From an uncultured Sutterella sp. (lineage in GTDB: Bacteria > Pseudomonadota > Gammaproteobacteria > Burkholderiales > Burkholderiaceae_F): 64,000 nucleotides of DNA. The stretch lies in assembly GCA_949287305.1 (NCBI GenBank), contig CASEFX010000008.1, positions 59,756-123,755 on the forward strand, read 5' to 3'. Every line of letters begins with the position of its first letter. The stretch's first letter is position 1. Position numbers and translations under genes: made by a program. This document shows positions 42,777-54,438 of this stretch, piece after piece. Below the pieces are notes generated by a model, which saw only the letters and a list, made by a program, of their open reading frames with translations, made no database searches and was not told the origin of the DNA.

Positions 42777-43759
42777 TGTTACCGACAAAACCGTATAGTT
42801 GATCAACGCTTGTTATCCATTGAGGCTCTTGCGATATCGAGAGAAAGATCCTTCGTTTAGCGGGAAACTCTTGACGCACACCCATAGGTCGGAGGCGTAA
42901 CGGCCTCCAGGATCCGCCCCCAGCCGCGGATTATGCTGCCAAGGAAAGCGTTACCGACAAAATCGGATAGTTGGTCAACGCTTGTTATCCATTGAGGCTC
43001 TTGCGATATCGAGAGAAAGATCTTCCATTCGGCCGAAAACTCTGGACGCACACCCGCCGGTCGGAGGCGTAACGGCCTCCAGGATCCGCCCCCAACCGCG
43101 GATTATGCTGCCGAGGAAAGTGTTACCGACAAAAGCGGATAGTTTGTCAACGCTTGTTATCCATTGAGGCTCTTGCGATATCGAGAGAAAGATGCTCCGT
43201 TTGGCGGAAAACTCCGGACGCACACCCGCCGGTCGGAGGCGTAACGGTCTCCAGGATCCGCCCCCAACTGCGGATTATGCCGCCGAGGGAAGCGTTACCG
43301 ACAAAAGCGGATAGTTTGGCAACGCTCGTTATCCATTGAGGCTCTTGCGATAACAAGAGAAAGATCCTTCATTTAGCGGGAAACTCTTGACGCACACCCA
43401 TAGGTCGGAGGCGTAACGCCCTCCGAGTCGGGCTCAATCGCGGATGAAGTTGCCGGGAGAGCGTTACCGACAAAAACCGATAGTTGATCAACGCTCGTTA
43501 TCCATTGAGGCTCTTGCGATATCGAGAGAAAGATCCTCCGTTTAGCGGAAAACTCTTGACGCACACCCATAGGTCGGAGGCGTAACGGCCTCCAGGATCC
43601 GCCCCCAACCGCAGATTATGCCGCCGGGGGAAGCGTTACCGACAAAAGCGGATAGTTTGTCAACGCTCGTTATCCATTGACGCTCTGGCGATAACGAGAG
43701 AAAACCGCTCTCATCAGCCGAAAACTCGGGCGTGAAAAATCCCCGGTCGGAGGCGTATC
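42777..43759. repeat. Six tandem copies of a 126-bp element with complementary ends
   Basis: Copies at 42777-42902, 42949-43074, 43121-43246, 43293-43418, 43462-43587 and 43634-43759; spacing 172, 172, 172, 169 and 172 bases. Each begins [CT]GTTACCGAC and ends GTCGGAGGCGTAACG (degenerate in copy 6), so the ends are imperfect inverted repeats. The core TTATCCATTGAGGCTCTTGC is near invariant (copy 6 has two changes). The 43-46 bases between copies are also repeated but vary more, and GGAGGC-GTAACG-GCCTCC can form a hairpin at each right end. A decayed extra partial copy may lie at about 42730-42776. They sit between convergent genes. The 172-base period is not a multiple of three, so the array is not a protein repeat. 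Confidence 0.9.
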
Positions 43760-43811
43760 CGGCCGGGGAAATCGTTACGGCTCCCGTCGCGGGGACGGGA
43801 TGTGCGGGGGA

Positions 43812-45272
43812 TCAGCTTCCCGCGAGCGCTTCGAGGGGCGCTGCGGCTTCGCGCGGGGCCGTGCGTTCGGCACGGTCGGCGCGGTTCTTGCGAACGCGCT
43901 GCGTCAGGTGATAGACGACGAAGCAGAGCACCGTGAACGGAATGCCGCAGTAAAGAGCGATGCGCTGATCCGGATCGAAGCCCATGCCGACCATGACGGC
44001 GACGCAGAGGATCGCCCCCATGACGGGCACGAAGGGGAACCAGGGGCTCTTGTACTTGAGTTCCGAAAGATCACGACCTTCGGCAAGGAACTGCTTGCGG
44101 AAGCGGTAGTGCGCAATCGAAATGCTCAGCCACACGGCGACCGTCGAGAAGCCCACGATCGAGGTGAGGATCACGAAGACCGTGTCGGCCGCCATGACGC
44201 TCGAACCGAGCGCGAGGAGCCCGCCGATCATGCTGAAGGCGAGGGCGTTCACCGGCACGCCGCGCTTGTTGAGCTTCGCGAGGCTCTTGGGCATCATGCC
44301 GTCCTTCCCGAGCGCCCAGACCATGCGGCCCGAGGCGTAGAGACCCGTGTTGGCCGAGGAGAGGATCGCCGTGATGATGACGAAATTGAAGACGTCCGCC
44401 GCGTACGGAATGCCGAGGTTTTCAAAGACCGTGATGAAGGGGCTCTTCGAAACCGTCACTTCTTCGGGCGCGACAAGGGTCGCGACGATGAGAACCGTCC
44501 CCACGAAGAAGACGACGAGGCGCAGAAGCGAAGCGCGCACGGCGATCGGAATCACGCGTTCGGGCGCGTCCGTTTCGCCTGCGGCGACGCCGATGAGCTC
44601 GGTCCCCGAATAGGCAAAGCAGACAGTCACCATCGTGAAGAGGAGCGGCGCAAAGCCGTTGGGGAGAAGGTCGCCGTCCCCCATGAGGTGCGTGAGGCCG
44701 GGAGAGCCCGATTCGCCGAACGGAATCACGTCGAAGAAGGCGCAGGCGCCGAGCACGATGAAGATCTGAATCGTCACGACCTTCACGATCGAGAGCGCGA
44801 ATTCGCTCTCCGCGAAGAACTTCGTGTCGATGACGTTCAGGAGGTAGATGATCGTGCCGAAGACGACGCACCACACCCATACCGGCACCTGCGGGAACCA
44901 GTACTGCATGGCAAAGCCCACGGCCGTGAAGGCCGTACCGAGGGTGACCGTCCAGTTGAGCCAATAGAGCCACGCCACGGCAAAGCCCGAGGCGGGCGAG
45001 ATGTACTTGCTCGCGTAGAGATGGAAGGAACCGGGTTCGGGATGCGCCACGGAGAGCTCTCCGAGGCTCAGCATGATCAGATACACCATGAAGGCGCCGA
45101 TCAGATACGCGACGATCGTGCCGAAGGCACCCACGTTCGCGATGACGTGACCCGTTCCAAAAAAGAGTCCGCTGCCGATTACGCCGCCGAGACTCAACAT
45201 GATCAAGTGGCGCAACCGCATCGAGCGCTGAAATTGGGACTCGTTGTTCGCCGTAACATTTTGGGAATTCAT
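43812..45272 (-). CDS. Amino acid permease, APC superfamily (AAT family)
   Basis: 486 residues from ATG 45272 (MNSQNVTANNESQFQRSMRL), about 12 helices. AAT-family marks: RLRHLIMLSLGGVIGSGLFFGTG (helix 1, residues about 19-41), the conserved GELSVAHPEPGSFHLYA block near 72-88, and SGTELIGVAAGETDAPERVIP near 230-250. Lys-, Arg- or S-methylmethionine/branched permeases share this pattern; the substrate cannot be told. Proton symport is expected. It stands alone with a long 5' leader. Confidence 0.88.
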   Translation of the reverse strand: MNSQNVTANNESQFQRSMRLRHLIMLSLGGVIGSGLFFGTGHVIANVGAFGTIVAYLIGAFMVYLIMLSLGELSVAHPEPGSFHLYASKYISPASGFAVAWLYWLNWTVTLGTAFTAVGFAMQYWFPQVPVWVWCVVFGTIIYLLNVIDTKFFAESEFALSIVKVVTIQIFIVLGACAFFDVIPFGESGSPGLTHLMGDGDLLPNGFAPLLFTMVTVCFAYSGTELIGVAAGETDAPERVIPIAVRASLLRLVVFFVGTVLIVATLVAPEEVTVSKSPFITVFENLGIPYAADVFNFVIITAILSSANTGLYASGRMVWALGKDGMMPKSLAKLNKRGVPVNALAFSMIGGLLALGSSVMAADTVFVILTSIVGFSTVAVWLSISIAHYRFRKQFLAEGRDLSELKYKSPWFPFVPVMGAILCVAVMVGMGFDPDQRIALYCGIPFTVLCFVVYHLTQRVRKNRADRAERTAPREAAAPLEALAGS

Positions 45273-45684
45273 TGACTTCGCCTTTCCCAAAAGTGCTGCG
45301 TTTGCGTTCTAGCGCCGAGGGTACAGGCTGTTTACCCAAGGACTCAGGATCTTGTCTTCGACGAGTGATCTCGCTTCGAAGCTAGTCCGACAATCGCAAC
45401 TTGTTTGTGGAAGACGGCCGTCGTCCAAACGGTCCGCCTTGCGTTTTTTTTGTCGTAGCGGTTGTCTCCGCTCGTACGGTGGTCGAGGGACGCGTCCGCC
45501 CTTCGACACGCGAATCATAGGGTGAAAATTTTTCGAGGGCAAGCCGAAACAGACAAAAATTCACCCCTCGGGCAAAATTTTTCCGAGTCTCTCACCGTCT
45601 TCAGACCGCATTCTCTTGCGGCGCAGTCGATCATCAGAATTTTCCAGACGAAATTTTTCGTACCTTTTTCCCCACATGTACGAG
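45273..45684. other. Long upstream region of the permease gene
   Basis: No gene seen in about 410 bases. On the permease (minus) strand the leader has a hairpin of CTTCGAAGCGAG with CTCGTCGAAG (plus 45356-45381), a GACGGCCGTC palindrome near 45416, an eight-A run near 45444-45451, and a GTCGAAGGG/TCCCTCGAC pairing (plus 45483-45507). The far end (45530-45680) is AT-rich and could hold the promoter. I could not match it to a known riboswitch. Confidence 0.35.
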
Positions 45685-45717
45685 AAAAACCCCGGCCGAA
45701 TCGCTTCGGTCGGGGCT
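45685..45717 (-). terminator. Terminator after ftsB
   Basis: On the minus strand CCCCGACCGAA pairs with TTCGGCCGGGG (plus arms 45690-45700 and 45705-45715), followed by TTTTTC. It ends the pyrG-kdsA-eno-ftsB series. Confidence 0.85.
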
Positions 45718-45727
45718 TGAGATCGCA

Positions 45728-46156
45728 TCAGTCGCGGCGATTTCTCGCCTTGGGGGCGCGCAGGCGCTCGGGAACCCGGTAGAGGTCCGAGCGCTTGGGC
45801 TCGAACGTGGGCTTGGCGCCGCTCTCGAGTTTGGGCGACGGATAGAGGTCCACGATCGAGAGATCGCCCTTGGCGTTGGGTCCCCCTTCGTAGCGAAAGA
45901 GGACCTCGTTGGGGCGGATCATGTAGAGGTGGCGCCTCGCCTGCTCCTCAATCGCCTCCTCGCGGTTTTCGAGCGAAAACACTTCGGCGGCGAGCTCTTC
46001 GTTGCGAAGACGAAGGGACTCATTCACCCGGTTTTGCTCGGCGAGCGCCGTCTCGAGCATCGCAAGCCGCGCGTGGCTGCCCTCCTCACCGAAGAGCTGC
46101 CAGGTGACGATCGCGAGGCCCGAGGCGAAAAACGCGAGGAAGAACCAGGAGCGCAT
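45728..46156 (-). CDS. ftsB: Cell division protein FtsB
   Basis: 142 residues. Short cytoplasmic start, one membrane helix (WFFLAFFASGLAIVTWQLF), then a periplasmic coiled coil (ARLAMLETALAEQNRVNESL through LENREEAIEEQARRHLYMIRPNEVLFRY). The ending RxxLxMIxPxExxF is the FtsB signature. It forms a divisome complex with FtsL and FtsQ. It is longer than E. coli FtsB (103 residues) by a basic tail after about 100. It follows eno by six bases, the classic eno-ftsB pairing. Confidence 0.9.
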   Translation of the reverse strand: MRSWFFLAFFASGLAIVTWQLFGEEGSHARLAMLETALAEQNRVNESLRLRNEELAAEVFSLENREEAIEEQARRHLYMIRPNEVLFRYEGGPNAKGDLSIVDLYPSPKLESGAKPTFEPKRSDLYRVPERLRAPKARNRRD

Positions 46157-46162
46157 GCGCTA

Positions 46163-47485
<1,323 letters not shown>

Positions 47486-47497
47486 TCAAGCCGCACG

Positions 47498-48364
47498 TCA
47501 GCGCGCGGCGTTGCAAATGGTGTTTTCAAGGAAGGGACGGGCCTTGACGACGCGGTCGATTTCGACGAGCGTCGAAAGGAGCGTCTTCATTTCGGAGAGC
47601 GGCACGAGGTTGGGGCCGTCCGACTTCGCGGTGGAGGGTGTCGGATGCGTTTCCATGAAGAAACCCGCCACGCCCACGGCCGCCGCCGCACGGGCGAGGA
47701 CCGGAACGAACTGGCGCTGGCCGCCCGAACTGACGCCGTTGCCGCCGGGAAGCTGCACGGCGTGGGTCGCGTCCATCACGACGGGAACGTTCGCTTCGCG
47801 CATGATGGCGAGGCTTCGCATGTCGGCGACGAGATTGCCGTAGCCGAAGCTCGCACCGCGTTCGCAGGCCATGAAGCGGTCTTCCGAAAGGCCGGCTTCG
47901 CGCGCGGCGGCGCGGGCCTTTTCGATGACGTTCTTCATGTCGCCCGGAGCGAGGAACTGCCCCTTCTTGATGTTGACGGGACGGCCCGAGACGGCGCAGG
48001 CGCGGATGAAGTCCGTCTGACGGCAAAGGAAGGCGGGCGTCTGCAGGACGTCGACCGACTTTGCGACGACGGGAACTTCTTCGGCCGTGTGCACGTCCGT
48101 GAGGACGGGCACGCCGATCTTTTCACGGACGCTCTCGAGGATGCGCAGGCCCTCTTCCATGCCGAGGCCGCGGAAGGACGCGCCCGACGTGCGGTTGGCC
48201 TTGTCGTAGCTCGCCTTGAAGATGTAGGGAATGCCGAGTTCGTCGGTCACTTCCTTGAGGGTGCCCGCGATGTCGAGGGCCATCTGCTCGCCTTCGAGCA
48301 CGCAGGGACCGGCAATCAAAAAGAAGGGGCGGTCGAGACCGACTTCAAATCCGCAGAGTTGCAC
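47498..48364 (-). CDS. kdsA: 3-deoxy-D-manno-octulosonate 8-phosphate synthase
   Basis: 288 residues. [20 protein letters not shown] at the start, [20 protein letters not shown] near 49-68, [48 protein letters not shown] and [13 protein letters not shown]: all typical KdsA blocks. Condenses PEP and arabinose 5-phosphate to Kdo8P for lipopolysaccharide. The start is GTG at 48364 with AAGGATG upstream; no in-frame ATG is available. Between pyrG and eno, as commonly in proteobacteria. Confidence 0.96.
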   Translation of the reverse strand: MQLCGFEVGLDRPFFLIAGPCVLEGEQMALDIAGTLKEVTDELGIPYIFKASYDKANRTSGASFRGLGMEEGLRILESVREKIGVPVLTDVHTAEEVPVVAKSVDVLQTPAFLCRQTDFIRACAVSGRPVNIKKGQFLAPGDMKNVIEKARAAAREAGLSEDRFMACERGASFGYGNLVADMRSLAIMREANVPVVMDATHAVQLPGGNGVSSGGQRQFVPVLARAAAAVGVAGFFMETHPTPSTAKSDGPNLVPLSEMKTLLSTLVEIDRVVKARPFLENTICNAAR

Positions 48365-48461
48365 GATGGGTCATCCTTCCAAAAAAAAATTTCGATACCG
48401 AATTGTAGGAAAACCGCCCGCAGAAAGCTTCTGCAGGCGGCCTTGGGTTCGCAACGAAAAA

Positions 48462-50147
<1,686 letters not shown>

Positions 50148-50270
50148 TTATACGAGCAAAGCCCTTCGGAGCAAAGACCTTCGGGGCGCTCGGAAATCCG
50201 TTCGTCGGGCCGAAGCGCCGGAGCGTCTTGAGAACGCCGCGCCTTCGTCCCGGGGAAAAGTACAAAACGA

Positions 50271-50303
50271 AAAAGCCCGGAACGCAAAAATGCGGACCGG
50301 GCC
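50271..50303 (-). terminator. Terminator of the cation efflux gene
   Basis: On the minus strand GCCCGG and CCGGGC arms (plus 50297-50302 and 50275-50280), with an inner CCGCA/TGCG-type pairing, are followed by TTTTTCG. The rest of 50106-50368 should carry the pyrG promoter; no gene is visible. Confidence 0.65.
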
Positions 50304-50368
50304 GTTTGGTCGGGATGTCATTCTATCAGGGTTTGCGCCGAAGAAAAGCGGGAAACCGAAGAATTTTT

Positions 50369-51403
50369 TCAGATCTTCCCCGTGAGATCGAGTTCGGGCG
50401 CGGGCACTTCGCGGGGGTCGCCCGAGAAGTCCTCTTCGCAGAGCCCCTGCGCGCAGACGGCGCAGTCCGCGTCGTTTCCGCTGAAGGCCCATTCGGGCTG
50501 CACCGTCACGTGGTCGATCCCGAATTCGCGCGAGAGCCCCGTGCGAAGCGCATCGAGGATCTTGGGCCAGCACTCGTGCGATTCGATTCCGACGTGACAC
50601 TGGATGGCCCCGTGCCCGGGACTCATCGTCCAGACGTGGAGGTCGTGCACGTGCACGACGCCCGGAATCGTTTCGACGAAGCGTCCCACGGCTTCGTAGT
50701 CGACGCCCTCGGGGACGCCGTCCAACAGAACCCGCACCGAATCGCGCAGGATTTCGTAGGTGGCGTGCAAAAGGAGACAGCCGACGATCATCGAGAGAAT
50801 CGGGTCGACAATCGAGGGCCCCCCGAGCGCGATGATGAGGCCCGCCGCGATAGCGGCGACCGATCCGAGCAGGTCGCCCATGACGTGCAGGAGCGCCGCG
50901 CGGGTGTTGACGTTTTTCTTGTCGCGCGAAAGCGACCAGGCGACGCCGAGATTGACGAGAAGGCCCGCGAAGGCGATCCCCATCACGGACCAGCCGCCCA
51001 CGGCCTCGGGTTCGGCGATGCGGCCCGCGGCCTCGTAAAAGAGCCAGCCCACGACGACGAGCATCACGAGACCGTTGATGAAGGCGGCGAGCACCTCGAC
51101 GCGGCCATGTCCGAAGGAGTGGTTGTCGTCCGCCCCGTGACGCGCCACCATGTTCGCGAGAAGCGCAAAGAGCAGACTCGCCGAGTCAGTCACCATGTGC
51201 CCGGCGTCGCCGATCAGAGCGAGCGAATTGGCCCAGAGACCGCCCACGAGTTCCAGAAAGGAGAACCCGAGCGTGAGCGCCACGGCAAACCCGAGAACGC
51301 TCGTCTTCACCTTGTCGGCGACGTGAACGTAGGCGCTGTCGCCCCTTCCGTGGCTTGCGAAGCGGTCGTGCTCATGAGGAGCGGGAGTGGAGGTTTCTGC
51401 CAT
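50369..51403 (-). CDS. Cation diffusion facilitator family efflux protein (ZitB/CzcD-like)
   Basis: 344 residues, six helices. A His-rich N-terminus (APHEHDRFASHG) is followed by the CDF signature SLALIGDAGHMVTDSASLLFALLA (metal site H-x3-D, HMVTD), NHSFGHGRVEVLAAFINGL, and HVMGDLLGSVAAIAAGLII (second HxxxD). The cytoplasmic domain holds VHVHDLHVWTMSPGHGAIQCHV. It exports Zn2+ (or Co/Cd) by proton exchange. A Cys-containing tail (DADCAVCAQGLCEEDF) beyond the usual end may add a metal site. Confidence 0.9.
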   Translation of the reverse strand: MAETSTPAPHEHDRFASHGRGDSAYVHVADKVKTSVLGFAVALTLGFSFLELVGGLWANSLALIGDAGHMVTDSASLLFALLANMVARHGADDNHSFGHGRVEVLAAFINGLVMLVVVGWLFYEAAGRIAEPEAVGGWSVMGIAFAGLLVNLGVAWSLSRDKKNVNTRAALLHVMGDLLGSVAAIAAGLIIALGGPSIVDPILSMIVGCLLLHATYEILRDSVRVLLDGVPEGVDYEAVGRFVETIPGVVHVHDLHVWTMSPGHGAIQCHVGIESHECWPKILDALRTGLSREFGIDHVTVQPEWAFSGNDADCAVCAQGLCEEDFSGDPREVPAPELDLTGKI

Positions 51404-51470
51404 GACGGTCTCTCGAAGGGAAAAAAAATTCGAACCCTACATTTTACGGATCCGGCCGCGAAAAAACAAA

Positions 51471-51505
51471 GAAAAAGAGGGACCGCAACACTTGCGAATC
51501 CCTCT
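51471..51505 (-). terminator. Terminator of argG
   Basis: On the minus strand AGAGGGA...TCCCTCT with an inner CGCAA-GTG-TTGCG stem is followed by TTTTTC. Confidence 0.8.
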
Positions 51506-51533
51506 CATTTCTAAGCGTGAAAAAGAACGCTTC

Positions 51534-53250
<1,717 letters not shown>

Positions 53251-54297
53251 ATGAAGATTTCCAAGACGCTCGTCGCCGCCGCCGTCACCGCCATCTCGGG
53301 CGTGGCCTGCGCCGCTTCGCTTCCGAACGTCGCCGTGCTCGCCACGGGCGGTACGATCGCCGGCGCCGGCGCTTCCGCCACGGGTTCGGCCTACACGGCC
53401 GGCAAGGTCTCGGTGAATCACCTCGTCGCCGCCGTTCCGCAGCTCGCCGAAATCGCCAACGTGACCCCGGTTCAGGTCGCCCAGATCGGTTCGCAGGACA
53501 TGTCCGACGAAGTCTGGCTCAAGCTCGCCAAGACGATCAACCAGGACTGCGGCAAGTATGACGGCTTCGTCATCACGCACGGCACCGACACGATGGAAGA
53601 AACGGCCTACTTCCTGCAACTCACGAAGAAGTGCTCGAAGCCGGTCGTCATGGTGGGCGCCATGCTTCCCTCGACGGGTCTCTCCGCCGACGGTCCGCGC
53701 AACCTCTACAACGCCGTTCTGACGGCCGCCACGAAGGAATCGGCTGAATACGGCGTCGTCGTCGCGATGAACAACACCATCGTCGGCGCCCGCGACGTCA
53801 TCAAGACCAACACCGTCCAGCCCGAAACCTTCCAGGGCGGCAACTACGGCCGTCTCGGCACGATCTTCAACGGCAAGGTCCGCTATGAAGTGAAGCCCCT
53901 GCGCGTCGACCACAAGACGCCGTTTGACGTGACGAACCTCACGAGCCTGCCGAAGGTCGGCATCGTCTACAACCACGCGGGCGTCGAAGGCGTTCAGGCC
54001 GAAGCGCTCGTCAAGGCCGGCTACAAGGGCATCGTGAGCGCCGGCGTGGGCAACGGCAACATCCACAAGTCCATCTTCCCGATCCTTGAAAAGGCCGCCA
54101 AGGACGGCATCGCCGTGGTTCGTTCGAGCCGCGTCCCGACGGGCGCCACGACGAAGGACGCCGAAATCGACGACAAGAAGTACGGCTGGGTTTCGTCGGG
54201 TGACCTCAACCCGCAGAAGGCCCGCGTGCTCCTGCAGCTCGCCCTCACGAAGACGACCGACTGGAAGGAAATTCAGAAGTACTTCGATCAGTTCTGA
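53251..54297 (+). CDS. ansB: Periplasmic L-asparaginase, type II
   Basis: 348 residues from the second ATG at 53251, which is the right distance from GAGGAG; an ATG at 53245 is too close to it. Signal peptide MKISKTLVAAAVTAISGVAC, cut near CAA. Catalytic threonines: ATGGTIAGAGAS (about 29-40) and FVITHGTDTMEETAYFL near 105-121, with the GAMLPSTGLSADGPRNLYNA block. High-affinity hydrolysis of asparagine to aspartate and ammonia in the periplasm. In anaerobes this feeds fumarate respiration, which fits the nearby dicarboxylate symporter and formate dehydrogenase. Confidence 0.95.
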   Translation: MKISKTLVAAAVTAISGVACAASLPNVAVLATGGTIAGAGASATGSAYTAGKVSVNHLVAAVPQLAEIANVTPVQVAQIGSQDMSDEVWLKLAKTINQDCGKYDGFVITHGTDTMEETAYFLQLTKKCSKPVVMVGAMLPSTGLSADGPRNLYNAVLTAATKESAEYGVVVAMNNTIVGARDVIKTNTVQPETFQGGNYGRLGTIFNGKVRYEVKPLRVDHKTPFDVTNLTSLPKVGIVYNHAGVEGVQAEALVKAGYKGIVSAGVGNGNIHKSIFPILEKAAKDGIAVVRSSRVPTGATTKDAEIDDKKYGWVSSGDLNPQKARVLLQLALTKTTDWKEIQKYFDQF

Positions 54298-54367
54298 TCG
54301 TCTGAAAGAATCGGGGAGCCTTCGCTCCCCGACGCAAGGTTTCCTCCTTGATTTTGGAAGCCCCGAC

Positions 54368-54396
54368 GGCCCCGCGGCCTTCGGGGCCTTCTTTTG
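54368..54396 (+). terminator. Terminator of the asparaginase gene
   Basis: GGCCCC (54368-54373) and GGGGCC (54383-54388) with inner pairing are followed by TTCTTTT. An earlier hairpin CGGGGAGC/GCTCCCCG at about 54312-54331 lacks a T-run. Confidence 0.6.
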
Positions 54397-54438
54397 CCCG
54401 TGCGAAGTTTCTCTCCTTCGCACGGACGGAAACGGCCG

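Noticed and set aside
42475..43570. Minus-strand frames repeating SQEPQWITSV as a possible repeat protein
   Set aside because: The repeat period is 172 bases, not a multiple of three, so copies fall in different frames; no ribosome-binding sites or family match.
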